NCBI RefSeq assembly: GCF_022647665.1 | Contig: NZ_CP071872.1 | Span: 4,588,001-4,652,000, forward strand | Direction of reading: 5' to 3' | DNA length: 64,000 bases | Source: Streptomyces formicae | GTDB lineage: Bacteria; Actinomycetota; Actinomycetes; Streptomycetales; Streptomycetaceae | Shown here: positions 1 through 8,580 of the stretch, piece by piece | Layout: every line of letters begins with the position of its first letter | Position numbering within the stretch: the stretch's first letter is position 1 | Notes under the pieces: generated by a model | What the model saw: the letters and a program-made list of their open reading frames with translations, nothing else | The model's database searches: none | What the model was told of the DNA's origin: nothing | Made by a program: the position numbers and the translations under genes

Positions 1-336
1 CAGCCCCTTCTGCACGCTGGGACCCCGGCCGGTCGGCTGGACGCGGGGCCAGGCAAGGGAGAAGCGGTACGCCCCGACGCCGAGGTCGGCCATGATGGCG
101 ACGTCCTCGCGCCACCGGTGGTAGTGGTCGGTGGCGATGTCGCCGGTGTCACCGTTGCGGACCTTGCCCGGGGTGCGGGCGTAGGTGTCCCAGATGGAGG
201 GGGTACGCCCGTCGACGGTGGCAGCGCCTTCGATCTGATAGGCGGCGGTGGCGGTGCCCCAGGTGAACGACCGGGGAAAGGCGAGTGCGGTGGGCGTCTC
301 GGTGACGGGCACGACGTGTCCAGCAGCGGTTACCAC
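1..336 (-). CDS. GH1 beta-glucosidase, N-terminal part only
   Basis: This is the first 112 codons of a family-1 glycoside hydrolase; the rest lies beyond the left edge. The reverse strand reads a Phe-Pro-x-x-Phe-Trp-Gly-x-Ala-Thr-Ala-Ala-Tyr-Gln-Ile-Glu-Gly block, then S-I-W-D-T-Y, D-H-Y-H-R-W-R-E-D and G-V-x-A-Y-R-F-S, the canonical start of GH1 beta-glucosidases. GTG at 336 is chosen because GGAAGG lies about 10 nt upstream. It follows the two permease genes on the same strand after a gap of about 130 bp, so it is probably the intracellular glucosidase that cleaves the imported beta-glucoside, as BglC does behind cebEFG. Whether the C-terminal nucleophile is intact cannot be seen. Confidence 0.85.
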   Translation of the reverse strand, partial: MVTAAGHVVPVTETPTALAFPRSFTWGTATAAYQIEGAATVDGRTPSIWDTYARTPGKVRNGDTGDIATDHYHRWREDVAIMADLGVGAYRFSLAWPRVQPTGRGPSVQKGL

Positions 337-464
337 GAGGGGTCCTTCCAAAAGTGCTGTGAGCAAGGACAGGGAGACGGGGAGACAGGGCGAAGGGGCC
401 GGGACGGGCCCCGGGGCTGTGGTTCGGATCAGGCCGGAGCCCGGCAAGATCCGAACGACAGGCC

Positions 465-1379
465 CTAGCCCTTGACCGCTCCCTGCATGATTCCGCCGAC
501 GATCTGACGCCCGAAGACGACGAACATCGCCAGCAGGGGGAGGGTTCCGAGCAGCGCGCCGGCCATGATCAGGGACTGGTCGCGGACATAGCCCGCACTG
601 AGCTGGGTGAGCGCGACGGGAACCGTCGGGTTCGTCATGTCCAGCACGATGAACGGCCAGAAGAAGTCGTTCCATGCGTGGACGAATGTGATCATGAAGA
701 GCACGGCCATCGCCGGACGGGCGACCGGCAGGACGATGCTCCAGAAGATACGGAGCGAATGCGCGCCGTCCACCCGGCCCGCCTCGATCAGTTCGTCGGG
801 CAGCGCCTCCGCCAGGTACTGGCGCATGAAGAACACGCCGACGGCGCTGACGAGAGTCGGGAAGATGACCGCGGGCAGCTTCTGGCCCCAGCCCAGCTCC
901 GTCATCATCATGAAGAGCGGGACGACGCCGAGCTGCGGCGGGACCATCATCGTGCCGATGACCAGCATCAGCAGGATGTTGCGTCCCTTGAAGCGCAGTT
1001 TGGCGAAGGCGAAGCCCGCCAGCGTGGCGAAGAGGACCGTCGACAGCGCGATGACTCCGGCCACGATCAGACTGTTGACCATCGCCTTGCCCAGCGCGGC
1101 GTCCTGCCACGCCTTGCCCAGGTTCTCCAACAGATGGGGACCCGGCAGGAACGGAGGCGGGGTCTGGGTCACGCGCGTGTTGTCGCTCGATGCCGCCACC
1201 ATCGTCCAGTACAGCGGGAAGAGCGAGAGCACCGCGGCGACGGCGAGCAGGAGATAGGTGACGGGACCCGCGTGGTGCTGGCGCCCGGCGCGTCCGCGCA
1301 GGAACCGGACGGGGCGGCGCCTGCCGGGCGCCACGTCGTCCTGTACGTCCTGGCGTGCCGGGAGGGTGTGGGTGGTCAT
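465..1379 (-). CDS. Sugar ABC transporter permease, CebG/MalG type
   Basis: A 304-aa inner-membrane permease of the CUT1 carbohydrate family. After a short basic N-terminus there is a first membrane helix, then the usual six-helix core. The EAA loop that contacts the ATPase is visible (P-D-E-L-I-E-A-G-R-V-D-G-A), followed by a W-N-D-F-F-W-P-F segment typical of MalG-like subunits. An open frame extends up to 1418, but ATG at 1379 is preferred: AGGAG sits 9 nt upstream and this avoids overlap with the preceding gene, leaving a 16-bp gap. It is the second membrane subunit of the operon reading leftward from 3817. No ATPase gene is present, as in Streptomyces systems energised by a shared MsiK-type ATPase. 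Confidence 0.9.
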   Translation of the reverse strand: MTTHTLPARQDVQDDVAPGRRRPVRFLRGRAGRQHHAGPVTYLLLAVAAVLSLFPLYWTMVAASSDNTRVTQTPPPFLPGPHLLENLGKAWQDAALGKAMVNSLIVAGVIALSTVLFATLAGFAFAKLRFKGRNILLMLVIGTMMVPPQLGVVPLFMMMTELGWGQKLPAVIFPTLVSAVGVFFMRQYLAEALPDELIEAGRVDGAHSLRIFWSIVLPVARPAMAVLFMITFVHAWNDFFWPFIVLDMTNPTVPVALTQLSAGYVRDQSLIMAGALLGTLPLLAMFVVFGRQIVGGIMQGAVKG

Positions 1380-1395
1380 GGCTGCCATCTCCTGG

Positions 1396-2421
1396 TCAGG
1401 AAGTACGGGACGTAGCACGCCGCTTGAGGAGGCGCTGGATGAGGAAGACGAGGATCAGGAGCAGGAACATCGCCCAGGCCACGGTGGCCGCACGGCCCAT
1501 CTGGTAGTTCTTCCAGCCCTCCTCGTACAGCAGCAGTCCGAGGGTCTGGTACTGGTTGTCCGCTCCGCCTGTGATGCCGTTCGGCCCCTGGCCGAAGATC
1601 AGGGGCTCACCGAAGAGCTGGCTGGCGCCGATCGTGGAGAGCACGATCGTGAAGAGGATCGTGGGGCGGATGCCCGGGACGGTGACCTTGAGGAACTGCT
1701 GCCAGCGCGAGGCTCCGTCGATGGCCGCTGCCTCGTACCGGTCCCGCGGGATGGCCTGCATGGCCGCGAGGTACAGCAGGGCGTTGTAGCCGGTCCAGCG
1801 CCAGATGACGATCGTGGAGATCGCGATCTGCGCTGCCCACTTGTTGTTCTCCCAGTCGACGTTGTCGACACCGACCAGACTGAGCACCCAGTTGATCATG
1901 CCGAAGTCGCGCTCGAAGAGCATGGTGAAGACGAGGGCCGCGGCTCCCACCGAAGTGGCGTACGGCGTCAGCGCGGCGACCCGGAAGAACGCCGACGCAC
2001 GCAGGCGGTAGTTGAGCAGATGGGCCAGGCCCAGCGCCATGAACAGCTGCGGGACCGTGGAGATCACACCGATGGTGATGGTGTTGAACAGGGCGTTCCA
2101 GAAGCGTTCGTCCCCCCACAGCGCGGTGTAGTTGTCGAACGCCACCCATTCCATGAGGTCCATGGAGGCGAGTTCGACGCGGTGGAGGGAGATCCAGGCG
2201 GTGTAGATGAGCGGGTAGAGGCTGAAGGCGGCGAAGACGGCGAAGAACGGGACGATGAAGGCGTAGGGCGCGCCGTGCAGGTCCAGACGGTGGAGCAGTG
2301 TGCTCCGCCGGTGCGGCCGCCGCTTCTCCCCGCGCGTGCGGGAGGGTTCGGCCCGGCCCGCGGACTCTTCGGTGGCGTCACCGGCCGCTGCTGTCGAGGT
2401 GGGATTGGCCACCGGAGGCAT
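1396..2421 (-). CDS. Sugar ABC transporter permease, CebF/MalF type
   Basis: A 341-aa CUT1 permease, partner of the gene at 465-1379. The N-terminal 45 residues are polar and Arg-rich. Six membrane helices follow, beginning near P-Y-A-F-I-V-P-F-F-A-V-F, and the EAA loop reads I-P-R-D-R-Y-E-A-A-A-I-D-G-A. ATG at 2421 gives the longest frame, but AAGG directly abuts it; an in-frame GTG at 2412 with AAGG 9 nt upstream is an equally good or better start. Its 82-bp distance from the binding-protein gene suggests one transcript. Orthology to CebF is inferred from operon order and family, not proven. Confidence 0.9.
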   Translation of the reverse strand: MPPVANPTSTAAAGDATEESAGRAEPSRTRGEKRRPHRRSTLLHRLDLHGAPYAFIVPFFAVFAAFSLYPLIYTAWISLHRVELASMDLMEWVAFDNYTALWGDERFWNALFNTITIGVISTVPQLFMALGLAHLLNYRLRASAFFRVAALTPYATSVGAAALVFTMLFERDFGMINWVLSLVGVDNVDWENNKWAAQIAISTIVIWRWTGYNALLYLAAMQAIPRDRYEAAAIDGASRWQQFLKVTVPGIRPTILFTIVLSTIGASQLFGEPLIFGQGPNGITGGADNQYQTLGLLLYEEGWKNYQMGRAATVAWAMFLLLILVFLIQRLLKRRATSRTS

Positions 2422-2503
2422 CCTTACGTGGAACGTGGCGGGGGCTGTGCCCCGGCGACCGCGCGGAGCACGTCGTCGCCGGGGCTCGGTCGGACGGGTG
2501 GCG

Positions 2504-3817
2504 TCAGCCGACGGCCTTCTCGATGCGCTCGTCGGTGGTCTTCCACGCCTTGTCCGGGCTCTGGTTCTGCGACTCGATCAGGCTCAGCCCCTGGGAGAAG
2601 ATGTCCTTGATCGTTCCGTCCTTGCGGCCCAGCACCTGCTCGTCGGGGATCTCCTGCGCGGCGGCACCGAAGATCTGGCCGATGGGCGCACCGCTGAAGT
2701 ACTCGGACTTCGCGTTCGCCACCTGGGGAGCCTCCAGCGCCTTCTGCGAGGAGGGGAAGTTGCCGATCTTCTCGAAGAGGCGGGCCTGCTGCTCAGGGGC
2801 GGTGAGCCAGGCGACGAGCTTCTTCGCCTCTTCCTTGACGGGGCTCTTCTCCATGACTCCGAGGAAGGAACCGCCCCAGTTGGCGCCCTTGGGCGCCTTG
2901 GCGACGTCCCACTTGCCCTTGTTCTGCGGGCCCGCCTTCTCGCTGATGTGGGCGAGCATCCACGCCGGGCACACCGTGGTGGCGAAGGTGCTGTTCGCGA
3001 GGCCGGGGTCCCAGCCGGGCTGGAACTGGCGGAGCTTGGCGGTCAGACCCGAGGTCGCGGCCTGGGAGGCCAGGTCCCAGGCTTCGGTGACGACGGGGCT
3101 GTCCTTGTAGACCAGCTTCCCGTCCTTGTCGTAGAACTGCTGGGAGTTGCCGTAGATCATCGCGTTGAACAGGCCGCTGGAGCTGTCCATGAAGGCGACC
3201 TTCTCGCCCTTGAAGCCGGACTTGAACTCCTTGCCCGCCGCGACGTACTTCGCCCAGTCGCCGTCCCACAGCTTGGCGACCTGCTCGCGGTCGGTGGGGA
3301 GTCCCGCCTGCTGGAAGAGGTCCTTGCGGTAGCAGACGGCCATGGGGCCGATGTCCGTGCCGAGCCCGATGACCTTGCCGTCCTTGCCGGTGACCTGGCT
3401 CAGCTTCCACGGCAGGAAGTGGTCGGCGCCGGACACCTCGGACAGGTCGACGAACTTGTCGGCCTGGGTGTCCACGAGCTCCTTGGCACGTCCGATCTCG
3501 ATGCCCTGAATGTCCTTCAGGCCGCTGCCGGCCGCCAGGTGGGTCTGCAGAGCCGTGTAGTAGGTCTGCTCGTCGCCCGCGACGTCGGCCTCGATCCGTA
3601 CGTTCGGGTTCTTCTTCATGTACTCATCAAGGAGCCCGGTCTCCTTGAATCCCATGACACCGAACAGCCCCATGGTGATGGTGGTCTTGCCGTCCTTGAC
3701 GCCTCCACCGGTCCCACCGGCGTCGCTGCCGCCGCATGCGGAGAGAAGACCGAGAGCTGCCACTGCCGATATGACGGCGGTGCCTCTCGAACGCAACAGC
3801 TTCCGGGTGCTCTTCAT
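2504..3817 (-). CDS. Extracellular sugar-binding lipoprotein (CebE-like)
   Basis: A 437-aa solute-binding protein of the family-1 carbohydrate class. It starts with a basic signal region and the lipobox L-L-S-A-C-G, so it should be lipid-anchored at the outer face of the membrane. The mature part has the usual pattern of an early T-I-T-M strand, a central M-I-Y-G-N segment and a C-terminal A-W-L-T-A-P-E-Q-Q region. ATG at 3817 has GGGAGGA about 7 nt upstream. It is first in the operon and lies next to two identical palindromic operators, so the divergent LacI regulator probably represses it. Likely ligands are cellobiose or another beta-glucoside, judged only from the GH1 gene downstream. Confidence 0.9.
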   Translation of the reverse strand: MKSTRKLLRSRGTAVISAVAALGLLSACGGSDAGGTGGGVKDGKTTITMGLFGVMGFKETGLLDEYMKKNPNVRIEADVAGDEQTYYTALQTHLAAGSGLKDIQGIEIGRAKELVDTQADKFVDLSEVSGADHFLPWKLSQVTGKDGKVIGLGTDIGPMAVCYRKDLFQQAGLPTDREQVAKLWDGDWAKYVAAGKEFKSGFKGEKVAFMDSSSGLFNAMIYGNSQQFYDKDGKLVYKDSPVVTEAWDLASQAATSGLTAKLRQFQPGWDPGLANSTFATTVCPAWMLAHISEKAGPQNKGKWDVAKAPKGANWGGSFLGVMEKSPVKEEAKKLVAWLTAPEQQARLFEKIGNFPSSQKALEAPQVANAKSEYFSGAPIGQIFGAAAQEIPDEQVLGRKDGTIKDIFSQGLSLIESQNQSPDKAWKTTDERIEKAVG

Positions 3818-3890
3818 GTGTGTCCTCCCAGGCGGCGCCGACGCACCGGAGTACGGGCCAGCCGTCCTGCCGATTGGCCCGAGCAGAGAG

Positions 3891-3926
3891 TGGGAACGTT
3901 CCCAATTGAGGATGGGAACGTTCCCA
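3891..3926. promoter_or_regulatory. Tandem LacI-family operators
   Basis: Two exact copies of the 14-bp palindrome TGGGAACGTTCCCA lie at 3891-3904 and 3913-3926, 22 bp apart start to start, or about two helical turns. They sit between the divergent binding-protein gene (start 3817) and the LacI gene (start 4097). The motif resembles the CebR operator TGGGAGCGCTCCCA, differing only in the central four bases. Binding by the adjacent LacI protein is inferred. Confidence 0.85.
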
Positions 3927-4096
3927 CTGGATGCCGGAAGATTGACCGCCGTACGAGGCTTGTGTCAAGAACTTGAATCCAATTCGTTTCCGGAAGATGG
4001 CGCGGGCGTCACACGCGCACCGATCCGTCGATGCGGGCATCTGGCACAATGCGCTGGCAAACGGCGCGCAGCCGCCGGTCGGACGAGGAGAGACAC

Positions 4097-5113
4097 ATGG
4101 GGGCACAGCAGCGGCCGACCATCAAAACCGTGGCGGCGCGCGCAGGGGTCGGGCGCACCACCGTTTCAAGGGTCATCAACGGCTCGACGCTCGTCAGCGA
4201 CGAGGCGAAAGCCGCGGTGCTCGCGGCCATAGCCGAGCTCAAGTACGTACCGAACTCCGTCGCCCGCGGCCTGGTCACACGACGCACCAACTCCGTCGCA
4301 CTGGTGATCCCGGAGTCCGAGAGCAGGCTAGGCGCCGAACCGTACTTCTCGGCCGTGATCCGGGGCGTGAGCACCGTACTGACCGCGACCAGGACACAGC
4401 TCCAGCTCGTGCTCGTCCGCGACAGGGGAGAGCGCGACCAGCTCACGGACTGCGTGGCGGAGCGGAGGGTGGACGGCGTGCTGCTGGTGTCCGTGCACGA
4501 GCACGACCCGCTGCCCGGCATTCTGGAGAACCTGGGCCTGCCGACGGTGCTGGCGGGCCGCCGCTCCCCCGCGGAGTCCCTGAGCCATGCATGCTCCGAC
4601 AACCTGGGGGGCGGGAGGGAAGCGGGCCGCCACCTCGTCGCCCGCGGCCGGACGGCGATCGCCACCATCTCGGGGCCTCTCGACATGGACGTCTCCCGCA
4701 GCCGGCTGCAGGGCTGGAAGGACGCTCTCGAAGAGGCGGGCATCGCTCCCGACGAGCGCCTCATCGCCACGGCCGACTTCACGGAGGAGGGCGGGATGCT
4801 CGCGATGCGTTCGCTTCTCGAACGCGCCCCCGACCTGGACGCCGTGTTCGCGGCCTCGGACGTCATGGCGGCCGGAGCCATGCTGGAGCTGCGGCGGCAG
4901 GGACGACGAGTACCCGAAGATGTCGCCATTGTTGGATTCGACAACTCCTACATCGCCCGCTACGCCCATCCTTCGCTGACGAGCGTGAGCCAGCCGGTGG
5001 AGGAGATCGGGTCCACCATCGCCCGTCTCCTCCTCGACGAGATCGCCGACCCCGGCGCACCCCGGCAGAAGGTCATGCTCCCCACGGAACTGGTCGTGCG
5101 CGGCTCGTCCTGA
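4097..5113 (+). CDS. LacI-family repressor (CebR-like)
   Basis: A 338-aa LacI/GalR regulator. The N-terminal helix-turn-helix reads T-I-K-T-V-A-A-R-A-G-V-G-R-T-T-V-S-R-V-I-N-G, followed by the hinge helix around Y-V-P-N-S-V-A-R-G-L, then a periplasmic-binding-like effector domain with G-V-L-L-V-S-V and a late F-A-A-S-D-V-M-A-A-G-A strand. The open frame extends upstream to 4031, but ATG at 4097 begins the conserved domain and has GAGGAGA a few bases before it. It is divergent from the importer operon with tandem operators between, so it most likely represses that operon and binds a beta-glucoside inducer. Confidence 0.92.
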   Translation: MGAQQRPTIKTVAARAGVGRTTVSRVINGSTLVSDEAKAAVLAAIAELKYVPNSVARGLVTRRTNSVALVIPESESRLGAEPYFSAVIRGVSTVLTATRTQLQLVLVRDRGERDQLTDCVAERRVDGVLLVSVHEHDPLPGILENLGLPTVLAGRRSPAESLSHACSDNLGGGREAGRHLVARGRTAIATISGPLDMDVSRSRLQGWKDALEEAGIAPDERLIATADFTEEGGMLAMRSLLERAPDLDAVFAASDVMAAGAMLELRRQGRRVPEDVAIVGFDNSYIARYAHPSLTSVSQPVEEIGSTIARLLLDEIADPGAPRQKVMLPTELVVRGSS

Positions 5114-5194
5114 CGGGAGCCGTCCCGGCGCTCCCGTGTCCTCGTCTCCGTGTCCTCGCCTCGCGGGCGGTCGACCACGGGGAGGTTCGGCTCC

Positions 5195-5224
5195 GGTGCG
5201 GTCGGCTACGGTGCGGTCGGCTAC
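5195..5224. repeat. Two 15-bp direct repeats at the end of a hydrolase gene
   Basis: GGTGCGGTCGGCTAC occurs twice in immediate succession (5195-5209, 5210-5224). The second copy contains the TAG stop codon of the leftward hydrolase gene (5221-5223), so the repeat straddles the 3' end of that gene. Confidence 0.8.
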
Positions 5225-6696
5225 GGGGCGATGCCGACGCCCTCGATACGGCTCCACACCTTCTCCTGCGCCGCTGTCATGGCGGGCCAGCCGCCGCCGC
5301 CCGGGCGGGGTGCGACGCGTGAGGCGTACGGGGCGGGGCGGAAGTCCGGGTCGTAGAAGCAGCCGGTGCCGTAGGTCCGGTCGGACGTCGCGCACGCTGC
5401 CGCGACCGAGCGCGCCGTCGGCTTCCTTCCGGTGCGGACCCAGGTGTCCAGGGCCGAGAGGGAGCCGGCGTACTCGGAGTCGCTCAGCTCACTGTGCTCG
5501 TGCTCGCCCGTGAACGTCTGCACGAGGTACTTGTCCCGGTGGGCGCCACGGAGGGTGGCGCGGTAGGCCGCCTCGTGCTCGACGAAAGCCGTCGGGTCGT
5601 CGATCGCGTGCAGGGTCAGGACGGGGATGGAGATCCTGCCCGTGAGATCGCTGTCGTAGGACAGGTCCCGGACGGCGGTCGGGTCGGCGGTGAAACGCTC
5701 GACGCCTGCGTTGAGTTCGGCGTCGTCGTGCGAACCGGCGTACCGCACACCCTGGTTGCCGAACGGGTTGCGGCCGCCCAGGCGGCTGTGGACGATGTCG
5801 CGGAAGGTGAAGGTGGCGAAGCGCAGATGGGACTCCAGTGTGCGCTCCGGGATCTTCGTGACGGCAAGGATGTCGTCGAGGTTGCGCTGCTGCACCGCCG
5901 TGCGGTCCTGTGGAGCCGAGGCGTGGCCGGTGCACTCCTGGAGTCGGGCGCGCAGGCCCGCGGCCGTCATGGTGGAGTCGGCGCGCAGCCCTTGCCACAG
6001 TGGGTACTGCGGTTCGGCGGGCCGTGGGTGGTTTCGGCAGTAGTGCTGGTAGACCACGCGCAGGTCGACGCGGTAGTCGTAGCCGCGAGAGCCGCCGGCC
6101 AGGACCCCGTTCGTCAGCAGGGCACCGTCGTACGGGCCTTGCTTGCGGCCGTGGAGTTCCGCAACCTTGGCGGCGACGTCGCCGCCCCAGGACTGGCCGT
6201 GCACGTACGTACGCTCCGGCCTGCCGAACTCGTCGGTGAACAGGCGGCGTACGTTCTCGGTGTCGACGGCGGCCATCCGCGTGCCGTAGCCGCCGCGGCG
6301 GTACGACGAACCGGCCCAGGCATAGCCCTGGTCCACCATGACCGACCACCGCCCCAGGTCGTCGAGGCTCCGCTCGGGGTCGGAGGCGTCGCCCAGGTCG
6401 GGGCCGCCGTGGGCGTGCACGACGAGGGAACGGTTCCAGTGGTCCGGGACGGCGATCGCGTAGTGGGCGCCGTTGGCGTCCCGGCCTGTGTAGCACGTGG
6501 CCTTCCCGGCGAGATCGGCCGGGCATACGACGGTCGCGGGGTGTTGGACGTCCGCCGCGGCGGGGGTGGCGCAGGCCGTTGTCCCGACGACCACGCCCGC
6601 GGCGCCCGCGGCCAGCACGGCGCGGAGCCTCCTTCGCAGCCCCTGAAGTCCTGGAAGTCCCGTGGTTGTCTGCCGTGATGGGTCGCGCCTGATCAA
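5221..6696 (-). CDS. Secreted alpha/beta hydrolase
   Basis: A 491-aa exported serine hydrolase. The first 48 residues form a signal peptide (Arg-rich start, hydrophobic A-V-L-A-A-G-A-A-G-V-V-V-G core, A-x-A-type cleavage near P-A-A-A-D-V). The hydrolase domain has an H-A-H-G-G oxyanion strand and a G-Q-S-W-G-G nucleophile elbow (Ser near residue 196). Later acidic and His candidates lie in L-H-A-I-D-D and E-H-E-H-S. The start is TTG at 6696 with GAGGAG 8-9 nt upstream; I see no better in-frame start that keeps the signal peptide. The substrate is unknown; peptidase, esterase or tannase-like activity are possible for this fold. It is monocistronic. Confidence 0.75.
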   Translation of the reverse strand: MIRRDPSRQTTTGLPGLQGLRRRLRAVLAAGAAGVVVGTTACATPAAADVQHPATVVCPADLAGKATCYTGRDANGAHYAIAVPDHWNRSLVVHAHGGPDLGDASDPERSLDDLGRWSVMVDQGYAWAGSSYRRGGYGTRMAAVDTENVRRLFTDEFGRPERTYVHGQSWGGDVAAKVAELHGRKQGPYDGALLTNGVLAGGSRGYDYRVDLRVVYQHYCRNHPRPAEPQYPLWQGLRADSTMTAAGLRARLQECTGHASAPQDRTAVQQRNLDDILAVTKIPERTLESHLRFATFTFRDIVHSRLGGRNPFGNQGVRYAGSHDDAELNAGVERFTADPTAVRDLSYDSDLTGRISIPVLTLHAIDDPTAFVEHEAAYRATLRGAHRDKYLVQTFTGEHEHSELSDSEYAGSLSALDTWVRTGRKPTARSVAAACATSDRTYGTGCFYDPDFRPAPYASRVAPRPGGGGWPAMTAAQEKVWSRIEGVGIAP

Positions 6697-6864
6697 GGTT
6701 CGGCTCCTCGCCTCCGCCGGTGCGTGGTCGCGCCGCGCGCAGCGATGCTAGGAACGGCCGGGCCGCCGGACCATGGATCGGTTTTTTCTGTTCATACTGT
6801 TCGCGCGTCCTCGGACGCCCAAGGCCGACGTCCGGCGGCGCGCCCGTGCTCGGCCGTAGCCGCG

Positions 6865-7890
6865 TCAGGCCCAGCCCCGGCGGGCGGCCTGCCAGCCGAG
6901 CTGGACGCGGGTCTCCACCCCTGCCATGGCCATGAGGTCGCCGATGCGGCGCTGGTAGGTACGTCGTGAGATGCCCAGTTGGCCGGCCGCCGTATGGTCG
7001 GTCAGCCCGCTGAGCATCAGGGTCAGGATGCGGAGGTCCAGTTCGTCGAGGTCGCCGGTCGGGGTCTCGGTGACGCCGTCGCCTGCCGCGTTCGGCGACA
7101 GCGGGTAGGCCCGTTGCCACGCGGCCTCGAAGTACCCGATCAACACGTCCAGCAGACCGCTGGGGTGCACCACGATCGAGGCGGCGGCGGTGTTCCGGCG
7201 GGAGGAGAGCGGCACCATGGCGAGGTCGTCGTCGGCGATCACCAACTTGACCGGCACGGATTCGGTCACCCGTATCTCCTCGCCGTCCGTGAGGGAGGCG
7301 AGCACCTCGCCGACCATGCCCGGCTGCGCCAGCAGTTCGCGCGGCGCGATCGCCCGGTAGCGGATCCCCCGGCGCAGGCCCGCGGCGCCGGCCTCGTTCT
7401 GCCGGTGCGGCACGACGGCCAGATGCGGAACCATCATGGACCGCACTTCACGCCGGGCGGCGTTCTGCAGCTGGGCGAAACGATGGCGAACGGTGTCGAC
7501 GTCCGTGATCACCTCGACGACGTCGGAGGCCCGGTCATGGGCCGCGAGCCGGTGCTGCTCGGCGAGGTTCAGCAGATCGAGCTCAGCGGCGCGCAACGCG
7601 TCCCGGCGCTCTCGCAGGACCGGCCCGAGCGCGACCGTCGGCGGCGCGGCGGTGAAGACGGTCCCGGGATCGGATGGTGTCGCATGGCCTTCCGGGTCGG
7701 TACGGGCCTGGGGATCCGCCGGGTGCGCCGTCACGAGGCCGAGCCCGGCCAGGACCGTGAGCAGCTGGTGCACCTCGGCCGGCGACCGGCCGGTGTCGCC
7801 CGCGAGTTCGCCGGCGCTCCCGCTCGCCCGCACGATCAGGTACCGGTAGATCTCTTCCTCGGCGGCGCCGAGCCCGAGCGCGGCAAGCAT
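6865..7890 (-). CDS. TrmB-like / LuxR-HTH transcriptional regulator
   Basis: A 341-aa regulator with two putative DNA-binding ends. Residues 1-60 form a TrmB-type winged helix (L-G-L-G-A-A-E-E-E-I-Y-R-Y-L, then S-P-A-E-V-H-Q-L-L). The middle resembles a phospholipase-D-like effector domain. The last 60 residues form a LuxR-type helix-turn-helix (D-L-R-I-L-T-L-M-L-S-G-L-T-D, then A-A-G-Q-L-G-I-S-R-R-T-Y-Q-R-R). ATG at 7890 is chosen over an upstream frame start at 7926 because a strong purine-rich ribosome site (GGGGGAGGGG) directly precedes it. Such proteins are common stand-alone regulators in Streptomyces; the target is unknown. Confidence 0.8.
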   Translation of the reverse strand: MLAALGLGAAEEEIYRYLIVRASGSAGELAGDTGRSPAEVHQLLTVLAGLGLVTAHPADPQARTDPEGHATPSDPGTVFTAAPPTVALGPVLRERRDALRAAELDLLNLAEQHRLAAHDRASDVVEVITDVDTVRHRFAQLQNAARREVRSMMVPHLAVVPHRQNEAGAAGLRRGIRYRAIAPRELLAQPGMVGEVLASLTDGEEIRVTESVPVKLVIADDDLAMVPLSSRRNTAAASIVVHPSGLLDVLIGYFEAAWQRAYPLSPNAAGDGVTETPTGDLDELDLRILTLMLSGLTDHTAAGQLGISRRTYQRRIGDLMAMAGVETRVQLGWQAARRGWA

Positions 7891-8580
7891 GGCCCCTCCC
7901 CCACATGGTGCTGAGGGCCGTGACAATACGAGAGGCGGCCCCGGGCACGGAGCCCAGGGCCGCCGCTACGGTGACCCGTGCGCCACAATCGGCCCGTAGC
8001 TCGCGCTGAAGCGACACGTGGGCCGGCCGTGCGACGTACCGAAATCGGGGGCCCCGGGGCCGCCTTGAACGGGGTCGTACGCAGCCTCGGCGGCCCCTTC
8101 GGCCCCACTGTGGGCGCGGTTCGCGACCCTGCTCCGGCCGTCGCCGGGCAGGCGCTCACCCGCCCGTCCACGTCCTCGGCGAACCGGTTCTGACCTGGTA
8201 TTTTCCGGGGTTCCGCCTAATCTGGGGACCTCTAAAAGGGACAGGGTGTAGTCGGCCGTCACACTCGTGAAGCGTTCGCAGGTGAAGGCTGCGACATTCG
8301 GAGGGCGTCTCGGATCAGGCGGCGGGGATCCACCAGGAACGGACAACTGGAGGAGCACGACGCGGAGAAGGCCCGGCTCGGCGCCGAGTACGCCTACCGG
8401 GTACGGCTGTTGCGGCCATCGAACGGTGACGGGTTCTCAGCCGTAGCCGGAGCTCTCGGGCCGCCCTCAGGCCCTCCGATGATCTGCGCAGTTCTGCCGA
8501 TCGGTGATTCCGATACCGTTGTCGATACAGGCATGCGCAGTGATCGGAGTCGGCCGGTATCGCGTGTAAGGAGCCTGGTC
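7891..8580. other. 690-bp intergenic region, possible remnant
   Basis: No convincing gene. It contains a hairpin at 7934-7964. Near 8344-8410 a short open stretch on the + strand reads Q-L-E-E-H-D-A-E-K-A-R-L-G-A-E-Y-A-Y, which looks like coding sequence but belongs to no family I recognise and has no start; it may be a decayed gene end. The last 30 bp hold the ribosome site of the monooxygenase gene. Confidence 0.4.
7934..7964. terminator. Strong hairpin upstream of the TrmB-like gene
   Basis: A 13-bp stem (7934-7946 with 7952-7964) with one mismatch and a 5-base loop. There is no U-run, as is normal in Streptomyces. It stands alone between 7890 and the remnant sequence to its right, so it may be the leftover terminator of a lost leftward gene, or a leader hairpin of the regulator. 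Confidence 0.45.

Noticed and set aside
2300..3976. Long + strand open frame over the binding-protein gene
   Set aside because: Antisense shadow of a well-supported lipoprotein gene with its own signal peptide and ribosome site.
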